Part shown: piece after piece, positions 17,858 through 26,592 of the stretch | How the letters are laid out: each line of letters starts with the position of its first letter | Numbering within the stretch: the stretch's first letter is position 1 | Origin: Pseudomonas sp. Bout1 | GTDB taxonomy: Bacteria; Pseudomonadota; Gammaproteobacteria; Pseudomonadales; Pseudomonadaceae | Direction: 5' to 3' | NCBI RefSeq assembly: GCF_034314165.1 | Contig: NZ_JAVIWK010000001.1 | Coordinates: 3,053,001 to 3,117,000, forward strand | Length of the DNA: 64,000 nt | The notes under the pieces: model-generated | Databases searched by the model: none | What the model saw: the letters and a program-made list of their open reading frames with translations, nothing else | Told to the model about the DNA's origin: nothing | Position numbers and translations under genes: made by a program

Positions 17858-18571
17858 TCAACCGCCTTTGACGGTACCGGCGCTCGCCATCTGGCGTGGC
17901 TTGCAGTTGAGGTACGCCGAGGACTTCAGCCAGCGCTGGTCGGGGTACCAGGAAAACATGAACTGGCCATCCTTGAGCTTATCTACCACCTGGCGCGCCA
18001 CTTGCGGGCGCACGGCCGGGCAACCCTGGCTGCGGCCGATGCGGCCTTCGCGTTTGCTCCACAAGGGGCTGACGTAGTCGGCGGCATGGATCACGATGGC
18101 GCGGTCTCGGGCCCGGTCGTTGAAACCCGGCTCCAGGCCGTCCATGCGCAACGAATAACCATGGGCGCCTTCGTAGCTCTCCTGGGTGCGGAACAAGCCA
18201 ATGCTGGATTGGTAACTGCCCTCGCGGTTGGAGAACTGCGTGGCGAAGTTTTCGCCGGACTTTTGCCCATGAGCCACCAGGTCCCGCAGCACTAAAGTCT
18301 TTTTGCGCAGGTCGAAGATCCATAAGCGACGAGCGGTCGAAGGTTGGGAATAGTCGATCACGGCCAGCCGGTCGGACTGTTCGATGCCATTGCCCACCGC
18401 GCACTGCATGGCGCTCAAGGCTCTTTTCAATACGTCGGGGTTGAGTTCTGGAGCGGCGTGGGCGAGGCTGCTATACAGAGTAAGGGGTTTACCCGTGTCT
18501 GCGAGCGCAATAGTGCTCAGCGAGGCAAAGGTCGAGATGATCAGGCCAATTCGGCAGCAAAAGGTCAGCAT
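17858..18571 (-). CDS. Murein L,D-transpeptidase catalytic domain protein (YkuD_2 type)
   Basis: A 237-residue exported protein. The signal peptide lies within the first 24 residues from ATG 18571. The C-terminal half carries the L,D-transpeptidase-like motif HAADYVSP...GRIGRSQGCPAVRP, with the catalytic Cys in SQGCPA and the upstream His. It probably acts on peptidoglycan cross-links in the periplasm. A longer in-frame start to 18616 would overlap the divergent transpeptidase gene, whose start region touches this one. Confidence 0.82.
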   Translation of the reverse strand: MLTFCCRIGLIISTFASLSTIALADTGKPLTLYSSLAHAAPELNPDVLKRALSAMQCAVGNGIEQSDRLAVIDYSQPSTARRLWIFDLRKKTLVLRDLVAHGQKSGENFATQFSNREGSYQSSIGLFRTQESYEGAHGYSLRMDGLEPGFNDRARDRAIVIHAADYVSPLWSKREGRIGRSQGCPAVRPQVARQVVDKLKDGQFMFSWYPDQRWLKSSAYLNCKPRQMASAGTVKGG

Positions 18572-18608
18572 GTATAGAGCATCTCCGCCGTGGAAGGGAG
18601 CTAAGCGA

Positions 18609-20174
18609 TTGTTCAAAAAACACGCATGTTACTTGAGCATTTGCCTGCTCGTTGCACCGCTGGTCGCGACGGCCGATGACGTTCTGGTGGTGTCGCCGGC
18701 CCCGGTGCAATTGGCGCTGTCGCAGTTGTCGACCGTTTGCCCTGGCCTGGCCGGGCAAGTCGACGCCGCTACCCAGGCGCGCTTGCAGGCTTTTTATCAG
18801 CAGCAGGGCGACGTGGTGCTCTGGCCCGAGGGCGAACGCCGCAGCGCGTTGCAAGCCCAACTGCTGATGCTGGCCGACGACGGCCTGGACCCCGCTCACT
18901 ATCGCCTGCCCCCGGTAGAGGCCACGGGTAACGTGCTGTGCAGCGACATCGGCACCAGCCAGCAATACCTGCAAGCCCTGCAGGACCTGCATTTTGGCCG
19001 TTTGCAGCAATCGCGCTTCGAGCCGCTCTGGCACTCGCAACCACCGGCCGTTGACCCCGACACCCAAGTTTTGGCATTGGCCGGGCCCGGTTTGCAGGAT
19101 ATCGCCCAAGCCTTCGACCAGGCCCGCCCAAACGCGCCGTTATACCGCAGCCTGCGCAGCGCCTATGCCGCCTTGCGCCAGCAACCGCTTCAGCATTGGG
19201 ATGCGGTAGCCAGCGGCCCGTTGTTGCGTCCTGGCATGGACGATTCGCGTGTGCCGCAACTGGCGCGGCGCATGGTCAATGGCGGCTACCTCACGGGCCC
19301 ATCTTCCGGTACGCAATACCGCGGCGAGTTGGTGAGTGCGGTCAAAACCTTCCAGCAAAGCCATTCACTGCAAGCCGACGGCGTGATCGGGCCCGGTACC
19401 GTCACCGAGCTGAACATCAGCCCGGCGATTCGCCGCGAGCAACTGCGCATCAACCTTGAGCGGTTTCGCTGGCTGTCCCAGGACCTGGAGCCTGAAGGCG
19501 TACTGGTCAACGTGGCTGCGGCGCAACTGAGCTTCTACCAGGGCGGCGTGCCCGTGTGGCAAACCCGCCTGCAAGTTGGCCGTGCCGACCGCCAGACGCC
19601 GCTGCTGAAGTCGCGCATCACCCGGCTGACCCTGAACCCCACCTGGACCATCCCGCCCACCATCATGCGCGAGGACAAGCTGCCGGCGATCCGCCTGAAC
19701 CCCGAATACCTGCGCCAACAGAACCTGCAAGTGCTCGACAGCCAAGGCAACCCGCTGGCGCCGGAACAGGTCGACTGGTCGCACCCCGGCAACATCCTGC
19801 TGCGCCAGGGCGCCGGCCCGCGCAACCCACTGGGCCGGATCGTGCTGCGCTTTCCCAACCCGTATTCGGTGTACCTGCACGACACGCCGAGCCAGCCACT
19901 GTTTTCCAAGGGGCCGCGAGCCTTCAGTTCAGGGTGTGTGAGGGTTGAGCAGCCGCTGCAATTGCGCGACTTGCTGGTGAGCCCGGCGGAGAAGATCCGT
20001 ACTGAGGAGCTGTTGGCGACGGAAACCACCCATGAGTTCCGGCTTGCTACCCCGGTGCCGGTGTTGCTGGGGTACTGGACGGTGCAGGCCGATGGCAAGG
20101 GCGCGTTGCTGTACTCGCCGGATATTTATGCGCGGGACCCGGTGTTGATGAAGGCGATGGAGAGTGCGCTCTAA
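18609..20174 (+). CDS. L,D-transpeptidase, YcbB/LdtD-like
   Basis: A 521-residue periplasmic enzyme. A signal peptide (FKKHACYLSICLLVAPLVATA) is followed by a scaffold domain, a peptidoglycan-binding helical repeat (TFQQSHSLQADGVIGPGTVTELN, about residues 255-280), and the YkuD catalytic domain with YLHDTP and SKGPRAFSSGCVRVEQP (catalytic Cys). It forms 3-3 cross-links in murein. The start is inferred as TTG 18609, with AAGGGAG at 18594-18600 8 nt upstream; the in-frame ATG at 18570 would overlap the divergent gene's start codon and add a charged leader. Confidence 0.9.
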   Translation: MFKKHACYLSICLLVAPLVATADDVLVVSPAPVQLALSQLSTVCPGLAGQVDAATQARLQAFYQQQGDVVLWPEGERRSALQAQLLMLADDGLDPAHYRLPPVEATGNVLCSDIGTSQQYLQALQDLHFGRLQQSRFEPLWHSQPPAVDPDTQVLALAGPGLQDIAQAFDQARPNAPLYRSLRSAYAALRQQPLQHWDAVASGPLLRPGMDDSRVPQLARRMVNGGYLTGPSSGTQYRGELVSAVKTFQQSHSLQADGVIGPGTVTELNISPAIRREQLRINLERFRWLSQDLEPEGVLVNVAAAQLSFYQGGVPVWQTRLQVGRADRQTPLLKSRITRLTLNPTWTIPPTIMREDKLPAIRLNPEYLRQQNLQVLDSQGNPLAPEQVDWSHPGNILLRQGAGPRNPLGRIVLRFPNPYSVYLHDTPSQPLFSKGPRAFSSGCVRVEQPLQLRDLLVSPAEKIRTEELLATETTHEFRLATPVPVLLGYWTVQADGKGALLYSPDIYARDPVLMKAMESAL

Positions 20175-21094
20175 GGCGTGACGCCTTGCAGACTGCGGTA
20201 TTCCACGGTCAGGTGTGTCACCTCATGCACTGGTGCCAGCCGCTCGCGGATGATCTCGGCCGTTACGTCGGCATTGCCCCATACACTCACAATCGCCGCA
20301 CGCGCTTGGGGCCCGACCTGCCACACGTGCAGGTCGGTGATGCGCACATCTCCTGACGCACCAAGGATCTCGCGAATTTCTTCGGCGACATGCTCATCGG
20401 TGCGGTCCAGCAGCACGCCCGAAGTGTCACGCATCAAGGTCCAGGCCCAGCGCGCAATCACCAGTGCCCCGACAATCCCCATCAGCGGGTCAAGCCACAC
20501 CCAGCCCAGGTAACGCCCGGCCAGCAGGGCGGCGATGGCCAGGATGGAGGTCAGCGCATCAGCCAGCACATGAACATAAGCCGAGCGCAGGTTGTTGTCG
20601 TGGCCATGGCTGTGGCCGTGATCATGCCCGTGCTCATGAGGATGACCATGGCTGCCGGAAAGCAGCAGGGCGCTGACGACGTTGACCGCCAAGCCTGCGA
20701 TGGCGATCAGGGTTGCAGTGCCGAAGTCGACCTGGGTCGGCTCCAGCAGGCGGATCAGCGACTCGACACCAATGCCGATCGCCACCAACCCCAGCACCAG
20801 CGCCGAAGCAAACCCGCCCAGGTCCCCGACCTTGCCGGTGCCAAAGCTGTAGCGAGTGCTCGCCGCATGGCGCCGGGCATAGGCGTAGGCCGCTGCCGCG
20901 ATGCCGAGCGCACCGGCATGGGTGGCCATGTGGAAACCGTCTGCGAGCAGGGCCATAGAGCCGGTGATGTAGCCAGCGGTAATTTCCCCGACCATCATGA
21001 CAACGGTCAGTGCGACGACCCATAAGGTGCGCTTGGCGTTCTCATCGTGTGAGGCGCCGAGGAACATATGCGGGTGGGTGTGGGCGGCGCTCAT
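20171..21094 (-). CDS. dmeF: Cation diffusion facilitator, Co2+/Ni2+ efflux DmeF
   Basis: A 307-residue CDF transporter with six helices. Metal-site motifs are MALLADGFHMATHAGALG in helix II and YVHVLADALTS in helix V. A His-rich cytoplasmic loop between helices IV and V (GSHGHPHEHGHDHGHSHG) and a His-containing N-terminus (AAHTHPHM) are typical of DmeF. The C-terminal domain dimerises. It exports Co2+ and Ni2+. It overlaps the 3' end of the transpeptidase gene by 4 bp and is the second gene of a dmeR-dmeF operon. ATG 21094 is chosen, as a longer start would run into dmeR. Confidence 0.9.
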   Translation of the reverse strand: MSAAHTHPHMFLGASHDENAKRTLWVVALTVVMMVGEITAGYITGSMALLADGFHMATHAGALGIAAAAYAYARRHAASTRYSFGTGKVGDLGGFASALVLGLVAIGIGVESLIRLLEPTQVDFGTATLIAIAGLAVNVVSALLLSGSHGHPHEHGHDHGHSHGHDNNLRSAYVHVLADALTSILAIAALLAGRYLGWVWLDPLMGIVGALVIARWAWTLMRDTSGVLLDRTDEHVAEEIREILGASGDVRITDLHVWQVGPQARAAIVSVWGNADVTAEIIRERLAPVHEVTHLTVEYRSLQGVTP

Positions 21095-21107
21095 GTCAAT
21101 GAACTCT

Positions 21108-21383
21108 TCATTTGCTATAGCGGCGGATGGCTTCGAGTAACTCATCGACGCCCTTGGCGCGTTCTTCAGCGCTCAAGTCGGGATGGGCTACGTGTTCACG
21201 GGCGTGATCTTCGATGATTTCATCCATCAGCCCATTGATTGCGCCCCGTGTGGCGGCCACCAGGTGCAGGGTCTTGGCACAGTCATCGTCTGATTCCAGC
21301 GCGCGCTCCACAGCCTGGATCTGCCCGGCGATGCGTTTGACGCGCTTGAGCAAGTCGTCCTTGCCTGATTTTACGTGAGACAT
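21108..21383 (-). CDS. dmeR: Metal-responsive repressor DmeR (RcnR/CsoR family)
   Basis: A 91-residue four-helix repressor: KDDLLKRVKRIAGQIQAVERALE, DDDCAKTLHLVAATRGAINGLMDEIIEDHAREHV. The RcnR-type N-terminal His (SHVKSG), the Cys of DDDC and the helix-2 His match Ni/Co-sensing members. In Rhizobium, DmeR represses dmeRF and is released by Ni2+ or Co2+. It lies 13 bp upstream of dmeF as annotated and has a C-tract operator just upstream. Confidence 0.9.
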   Translation of the reverse strand: MSHVKSGKDDLLKRVKRIAGQIQAVERALESDDDCAKTLHLVAATRGAINGLMDEIIEDHAREHVAHPDLSAEERAKGVDELLEAIRRYSK

Positions 21384-21406
21384 ACCATACCCCCCCTACC
21401 TATATT
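21383..21406. promoter_or_regulatory. Putative DmeR operator (C-tract with flanking AT-rich arms)
   Basis: TACCATA, then seven C residues at 21390-21396, then TACCTATAT directly upstream of dmeR. RcnR/DmeR-type repressors bind G/C tracts flanked by AT-rich inverted repeats, so this is the expected autoregulatory site. Confidence 0.7.
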
Positions 21407-21459
21407 TGAAATGGATAGTTACAGGTACGGATGATTTGCGCAAGGGTGGGGAAAAGAGG

Positions 21460-21966
21460 TCAGTGCTGGCCGGCCAATCGGCGGGTAATCAGCGCCAAGG
21501 CTTCATTGGGAGGCAGTTGTGCCGTGTCGACGGTAAAGGGCGCGTCGTGCCACGGCTCATATTCATGGGCCAGGACCGACTGCCAGGCGGGCGGCGTGAG
21601 CCCTGGGATATCGCTGGTGCGTGATTCCACGCGGCGTTGGTGTTCGTGTGGGTCGGAGCACACCACCCGGATATTCACCAGCGGCTTACCGGCGCGTAGC
21701 GCGGTGTCGCTCCACGCCTGACGACTTTCAGCCACCGGGTTAACGCAATCAACGACAACCGTGTGGCCCAGCAGAAGGTTGCTCAACGCCAGCGCATTGG
21801 CCACCTGGTAACCGCTGCTGCCCACGCCCTGTGCCAGAACCCCGGCATCGCGGATGGCCTGCTCGATGGTATCGATGCGCAGGTACACAGCGCCGGATTG
21901 GCCAGCAAGGGCCTTGGCAATCGTGGTCTTCCCGGTGCCGGGCAGGCCGCTGAACACAATAAGCAT
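21460..21966 (-). CDS. P-loop small-molecule kinase-like protein
   Basis: A 168-residue single-domain ATPase. The Walker A motif GLPGTGKTT is at residues 7-15, followed by VYLRIDTIEQAIRDAG and the strand VVVDCVNPVAESRQAW (Walker B-like Asp). This is the architecture of adenylylsulfate- or gluconate-kinase-like small kinases and zeta-toxin relatives. It is soluble, has no partner gene, and its substrate is unknown. Confidence 0.78.
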   Translation of the reverse strand: MLIVFSGLPGTGKTTIAKALAGQSGAVYLRIDTIEQAIRDAGVLAQGVGSSGYQVANALALSNLLLGHTVVVDCVNPVAESRQAWSDTALRAGKPLVNIRVVCSDPHEHQRRVESRTSDIPGLTPPAWQSVLAHEYEPWHDAPFTVDTAQLPPNEALALITRRLAGQH

Positions 21967-22011
21967 CGTCGATCCTTCGAATGGGTGAGTCGGCTCAGTC
22001 TACCGCTGGAC

Positions 22012-23070
22012 TTACTTCAAATAGCAAGCGCTGATCCAGTCCGAAGGCTTGGGCGCGAGCTGTTCGGCCACCGGCCAATACCGCGCGTCCAGCTGCGCCG
22101 CCAGCCAGTACAGCGTATTGCTGCTTTTGGGGTTCCACTCGCCGCTGTAGCCCGGCTCGCCGACGCGGGCGCGGTCCCTGTCGAACTGCACGTGGGTGTT
22201 CACGAACTCTTCGTGGCTGCGCTGGCCTTTGGCATACGGCGCGAGCCAGTCCAGTGCTTCGCTCAACGAGCCGCCGTGGGGCGCGGTGACGTCCAGCCAG
22301 TTGCCGCCAATGCCGTAGGGCTTGGCCGCCAGCGCCGCCTGAACCAGCGGCTCCAGGTCGTAGACCACGTAGTGCAGGGCGTCACGGTCCTTAAAGTCGG
22401 TCACCGAGCCATCTGGCAGCACGTTGTCGTTGATCTGTTGCCGGAACAGCTGGAAGGCCTGCTCCAGCATCTCGCGGTCGCCCAGCGCGGCGGCGGCCAC
22501 GGTGACCAGTTTTACGCGGTGGCTCTGCCAGTTATTGGTGTTGGTGGCTTTCTTTTCGCCGTGGAACTGTTTGATGCGCTCGATATAGCCATTGCCCAGG
22601 TGGGTCAGCAGCGCGCGGGTGGCGTCGCGGGTCTGGGGGCGCAGGTCATTGGCCGTGAGGCTATAGGCGCTGATCAACATATCGAGGTTGGTTTCGTCGA
22701 TCGGGTTGAAGTCCGGCTGATAGGTGCTGGCCCACGCGCTGAGGTAGTCATCCACTTGCTTGAGGTAGCGCGTGTCGCGGCTCAGGCGCCAGGCCAGGGC
22801 AGCCTCGCGCATCACCGGCCAATCCTTCTCGGCGGCGATGCTTTGCTCGCGGATGCCTTGGTTGGGCAACGTGCCTTCGGTGTGCAGATGGGGCAGGGCG
22901 CCGGGCTGGTCGCCGAGGTGGCGCTGGGCGGCGGTCAGCAGTGACTTGGAAGTCGGGTTCGAGGTGGCGGGCTGGCAGGCACTCAGGGCTTGGGGTGCGG
23001 CAACGGCGGCGTGGGCGAACGAGGCGAGTAGTGCGGCCAGAGCCACGGTTTTAAAAGGGCGTTGTAGCAT
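22012..23070 (-). CDS. Alginate lyase-family protein (PL5-like)
   Basis: A 352-residue exported protein with a signal peptide (MLQRPFKTVALAALLASFAH, cleavage after AVA). The body is an (alpha/alpha) helical barrel; NTNNWQSHRVKLVTVAA corresponds to the catalytic Asn/His segment of PL5 alginate lyases, and ADWL-like repeats and SGEWNPKSSNTLYWLA lie further on. It probably degrades alginate or another uronate polymer in the periplasm. It is not within an alginate biosynthesis operon and differs from classical AlgL around the active site. It is divergent from the dapF-like gene. Confidence 0.8.
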   Translation of the reverse strand: MLQRPFKTVALAALLASFAHAAVAAPQALSACQPATSNPTSKSLLTAAQRHLGDQPGALPHLHTEGTLPNQGIREQSIAAEKDWPVMREAALAWRLSRDTRYLKQVDDYLSAWASTYQPDFNPIDETNLDMLISAYSLTANDLRPQTRDATRALLTHLGNGYIERIKQFHGEKKATNTNNWQSHRVKLVTVAAAALGDREMLEQAFQLFRQQINDNVLPDGSVTDFKDRDALHYVVYDLEPLVQAALAAKPYGIGGNWLDVTAPHGGSLSEALDWLAPYAKGQRSHEEFVNTHVQFDRDRARVGEPGYSGEWNPKSSNTLYWLAAQLDARYWPVAEQLAPKPSDWISACYLK

Positions 23071-23200
23071 GCGGTTTCTCAGGAATGGATTGACCGGATC
23101 GGAGCGCAAACACGCTACCATGGCCGTGATGAGTATTTGATGAAATACCCGCCGGCCCTCTATCCTGGCCGGCGTTGCCCGGTCGAGAACAGGACGCCCC

Positions 23201-24019
23201 ATGACCTTGCAGTTCGTGAAGATGCACGCCCACGGTGATGACTTCATCGTGATCGACCGGCGCGGCCAGGCTGACTCTGTCACTGCGCAAATCACCCGCC
23301 GGCTGGGAGACCGTCATCGCGGTATCGGCTTCAATCAATTGGCCGTAGTACTCGATTGCGCTGATGCCGCCGCCCGCATCAAGTTCTGGAACCCCAATGG
23401 CACCCCGCTCGACACCTGCGGCAGCGCCACCCGCGGGGTTGCAGACATGTTGATGCGCGAAGCCGGCACCGCGAGCATCGTGCTGCGCACCAACCGTGGC
23501 CTGCTGACCTGCGTACGCGAATCGGGGCAGCGGGTGTCGGTGGACATGGGGCCGCCGTCATTGGGCTGGGAAGCCATTCCGCTGGCGCAGGCAATGGACA
23601 CCGAACGCTTGCCGCTGGAGGGCAATCCGGCGGCGTGCAGCATGGGCAACCCGCACTGCACGTTCTTCGTCGAGGATCTGGCCACTATCGACATCGCCGC
23701 CATCGGGCCAACGCTGGAAACCAACCCGCTGTTCCCCAGCAAGACCAACGTGCATTTCGTGCAGGTACTCGACCGTGGCCATATCCGCCCGCGCATCTGG
23801 GAACGTGGCGGCCGCATCCCGCAAGGCTCGGGCTCGTGCTGCTGTGGCGCGGCGGTCAACGGGATTCGTCGCGGGCTGCTGGATGACACGGTCGAGGTGC
23901 AATGCGACGGCGGCACGGTGACCGTGCACTGGGACGGCAGTGGTGGTGTGGTGCTGACCGGCGCCGTGCAAACGACATTTCACGGCAGCATCGCCGAGCA
24001 CTTTTTGCAGGCGCCATGA
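23201..24019 (+). CDS. Diaminopimelate epimerase-like protein, divergent paralogue
   Basis: A 272-residue pyridoxal-independent epimerase of the DapF fold, with two homologous halves each bearing a Cys: LDTCGSATRG and QGSGSCCCGAA. Conserved features include GIGFNQLAVV, GNPHC, TNVHFVQV and WERGGR. Differences from canonical DapF are visible: the GLGNDF loop reads AHGDDF, and the first Cys loop is CGS rather than CGN. It may therefore racemise another amino acid (paralogues make D-histidine for metallophores, for example) rather than LL-diaminopimelate. It is a stand-alone gene rather than in the lysA-dapF-xerC arrangement. Confidence 0.82.
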   Translation: MTLQFVKMHAHGDDFIVIDRRGQADSVTAQITRRLGDRHRGIGFNQLAVVLDCADAAARIKFWNPNGTPLDTCGSATRGVADMLMREAGTASIVLRTNRGLLTCVRESGQRVSVDMGPPSLGWEAIPLAQAMDTERLPLEGNPAACSMGNPHCTFFVEDLATIDIAAIGPTLETNPLFPSKTNVHFVQVLDRGHIRPRIWERGGRIPQGSGSCCCGAAVNGIRRGLLDDTVEVQCDGGTVTVHWDGSGGVVLTGAVQTTFHGSIAEHFLQAP

Positions 24020-24041
24020 CAAACAGGGTGGTTATCCGGAC

Positions 24042-25265
24042 ATGCTGAAATTTCCAACGCGACACTCGCTGGGTGTGCTGCTCATCGTGTTGATGGGTTG
24101 GCTATGGCTTTCGCCAGCGCAGGCCGATGACATCGCGCCCCCCGATCTGGTCACGGTCCCGCTGAACCAGCGCGTGATCGACCTGACCAACACCCTGGAC
24201 TCTGCCTCCAAGTCGCGCCTGACCACGCAACTCGCCGGCCTGGAACAACGCAAGGGCGCGCAGGTGGCGGTAATGCTGCTGCCGAGCACCGGCGGTGCGA
24301 GCATCGAGGAGTTCGCCAACCAACTGTTCCGCGCCTGGAAACTGGGGCGCAAGGACGTCAACGACGGCATCCTGCTGCTAGTGGCGAAGGACGATCGCAA
24401 GGTGCGTATCGAAGTCGGTTACGGCCTGGAAGGCGTGGTCACCGACCTGCTGGCCCACCGGATTATTGAAGAACACATCACCCCGGCGTTTCGCCAGGGC
24501 GACTACGCGGGCGGTGTGCAGCAGGCGGTGGACGACCTCACCGTGTTGGTGGAGGGCGGCAACTTGCCCGAGGTGGCCAAGGCCGGGTTGCCGCCTGAAG
24601 CGTACGCGGTGCTCATCGCATTTATTTTTGGCGGGGTTGTCGGGGTTTTGATGGGCGCCGAAAAACTCCCTTGGCGCCGAGCCCTGATGGCGGTGGTCGT
24701 GGTCACGGTGGCGCTGGTCGCGGTGGCGGGTGGCAAAAACTGGCCGGTTTACTTGTTGTTGCTGCCACTGTGCATGCTGATCGGCGGCGCCACGTTTGGC
24801 GCGTTGTGGCAGGCGCGGGCGGCGTTTTATGCCGTGCTGGGGATGTTGACTTATATCGCCGGGGTGCTGCTGACCGACCACTTCGTGCGTGACCTGTCGA
24901 TGATTCACTGGCTGGCATATCCATTCGCCGGGCTGCTGATCCTGGGCCTGTACGTTGGCTTGTTCCTGGTGATGAAAGGGATGTGGCAAGAGAGCCAGGC
25001 CGGATTTGTCGCGCGGCTGGTGGCGGTTTTTGTGGTGTATGGAGTGGCGGGGGTGCTGATTGACAACGGCACCACAGGATGGCTGCTGGCGTTTCCCTTC
25101 GCTTCGTTCGCGGCGCTGTTTATCTTTGCCCATGGGATCAGCGACGGGTCGGGATCGGGTTCGAGCGGGGGCGCGCGTTCGTCCGGCTCGAGTTCCGGTT
25201 CCAGCAGCAGCTCGTCGGGGGGTGGCGGTTCCAGCGGCGGCGGTGGTGCGTCGGGCGGTTGGTAA
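24042..25265 (+). CDS. TPM-domain membrane protein (YgcG family)
   Basis: A 407-residue protein: signal peptide (about residues 1-28), a periplasmic TPM domain (RVIDLTNTLDSASKSRLTTQLAGLE, GRKDVNDGILLLVAKDDRKVRIEVGYGLEG), then six or seven transmembrane helices and a Gly/Ser-rich tail (SGSSSGS-type repeats). The TPM domain has been linked to phosphatase activity and photosystem repair in plants; the bacterial role is unclear. The low-complexity tail is normal for the family. It starts 22 bp after the dapF-like gene and may share its transcript. Confidence 0.85.
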   Translation: MLKFPTRHSLGVLLIVLMGWLWLSPAQADDIAPPDLVTVPLNQRVIDLTNTLDSASKSRLTTQLAGLEQRKGAQVAVMLLPSTGGASIEEFANQLFRAWKLGRKDVNDGILLLVAKDDRKVRIEVGYGLEGVVTDLLAHRIIEEHITPAFRQGDYAGGVQQAVDDLTVLVEGGNLPEVAKAGLPPEAYAVLIAFIFGGVVGVLMGAEKLPWRRALMAVVVVTVALVAVAGGKNWPVYLLLLPLCMLIGGATFGALWQARAAFYAVLGMLTYIAGVLLTDHFVRDLSMIHWLAYPFAGLLILGLYVGLFLVMKGMWQESQAGFVARLVAVFVVYGVAGVLIDNGTTGWLLAFPFASFAALFIFAHGISDGSGSGSSGGARSSGSSSGSSSSSSGGGGSSGGGGASGGW

Positions 25266-25378
25266 GCTCCTCCGGAGGCTAGGCCGGCCTCCACATCTCG
25301 GCAGAGGGCTCGACACCCCAAAGCGGCGGCGTCAGGCCGATGAGCATAGGCAAAGACCTTTTAATGAGGCAGCTAATA

Positions 25379-25870
25379 CTAAAGAGCCATCACCATCTCA
25401 TGCCACGCCATCCCGCCATGGTCCCACGCCGACGGCTGCACATAGCGATAGCCCATGCGCTGATACAGTTGCACATGCTGGTCCTTGCACATCAAGTGAA
25501 TGGTCTTCTTGCCCATCGCTCGCATGCGCTGCACAAACTCCGTCATCAAGCGCGTCGAGTAACCCTTGCCCTGATGAGCCGGGTCCACCACCACCGACAT
25601 GATCACCACATTCGGCGCGTCGGCTGAATGACCGACCAACTCCTTGAAGGCCTCATCCGACATCACCACTTCATCGGCGCAACCGCAGTTGATGAAACCC
25701 ACCACAACGCCATCCGCCTCCAGGATCAGAAAGCCTTGCGGGTACAGCGCAATGCGCGTGGCGATCTTTTCCAGGGTCGCGGCTTCGTCGCCTTCGTAGG
25801 CCGAGATTTCAATCTCGTAGCAACGGTTGGCGTCGGCTGGGGTGGCGTTGCGTAAGGTGAGCGTGGGCAT
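25379..25870 (-). CDS. GNAT-family N-acetyltransferase
   Basis: A 163-residue GNAT enzyme. The acetyl-CoA binding motif VVDPAHQGKGYSTRLMTEFVQRM (Q-x-x-G-x-G type) is at about residues 94-116. The N-terminus LRNATPADANRCYEIEISAYEGDEAA resembles arylalkylamine/polyamine acetyltransferases. Its substrate is likely a small amine, but this is inference. Single gene. Confidence 0.85.
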   Translation of the reverse strand: MPTLTLRNATPADANRCYEIEISAYEGDEAATLEKIATRIALYPQGFLILEADGVVVGFINCGCADEVVMSDEAFKELVGHSADAPNVVIMSVVVDPAHQGKGYSTRLMTEFVQRMRAMGKKTIHLMCKDQHVQLYQRMGYRYVQPSAWDHGGMAWHEMVMAL

Positions 25871-25943
25871 TTCAGTTCCTGGGTATTTAAACGGGATAGT
25901 CCGAACGCGGGTCGTCCCGGTTCAGGGCGGTGTCGTGCCATAT

Positions 25944-26561
25944 CTACAGCGCGTTGAGCCCGCTTGGCATCGCGGTGGAGCGTTGCATGCCCAGCAACGT
26001 TAGCTTGATGATTTGCCTCAGCATCGGTTCATGATCTGTGTGCGCTGTCTGGGCCACAAGCGTTGGATGGTGATAGGCGGCAGTGGTGGTGTAGATCAGC
26101 CTGGCATTAAGGTCTGCGTCGCCATCGAACTTTGCCCCAGCCTCCTTGAACAGGCCGGCAAGCTGGCGAAGCAGGTTATTGAGGTGGGCAATTATGAACG
26201 GTTTATCCAGCGCCGCCGCTACGTCAAACGCGCGATGCGGTTCCGGATCGTCCAGGGCGCGCTTGCGTTTCATCTGATAGAGCCTGACCAGCCATTGGTG
26301 CATGCGGGTCGCAGGGTCGCCCCCGGCAGACGCGACGACGGCGAGTGCCTGCTCAATCTCGCAAAGCCAGCGTTCCGTGACGGCATCCAGCAGTGCAGCT
26401 TTGTCTGTGAAATGGGCATAAAGCGCCGCATGGCTCACGCCCAACTCCTTGGCAACATCCGTGATGCGAACCTTGTCTACGCCTAGCAGCCGCATGCGTG
26501 CCAGGGCGACGTCGGTCGCCCGGGTTTTTATTTCCTCGGCAGATAGCCCGGTACGTGGCAT
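25944..26561 (-). CDS. TetR-family transcriptional regulator
   Basis: A 205-residue repressor. The helix-turn-helix ITDVAKELGVSHAALYAHFTDKAALLDAV is at about residues 33-61, with a helical ligand domain after it. It is divergent from an aldo/keto reductase gene across 122 bp that contain a clear inverted repeat, so it probably represses both itself and the reductase. ATG 26561 (MPRTG) is preferred over an in-frame codon three residues earlier. Confidence 0.88.
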   Translation of the reverse strand: MPRTGLSAEEIKTRATDVALARMRLLGVDKVRITDVAKELGVSHAALYAHFTDKAALLDAVTERWLCEIEQALAVVASAGGDPATRMHQWLVRLYQMKRKRALDDPEPHRAFDVAAALDKPFIIAHLNNLLRQLAGLFKEAGAKFDGDADLNARLIYTTTAAYHHPTLVAQTAHTDHEPMLRQIIKLTLLGMQRSTAMPSGLNAL

Positions 26562-26592
26562 TCCCCACAACTCCTGTTGACAGCCCTAAAAC

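Noticed and set aside
25295..25378. Possible small gene after the TPM-domain gene
   Set aside because: No frame with a ribosome-binding site and coding bias; likely plain intergenic DNA.
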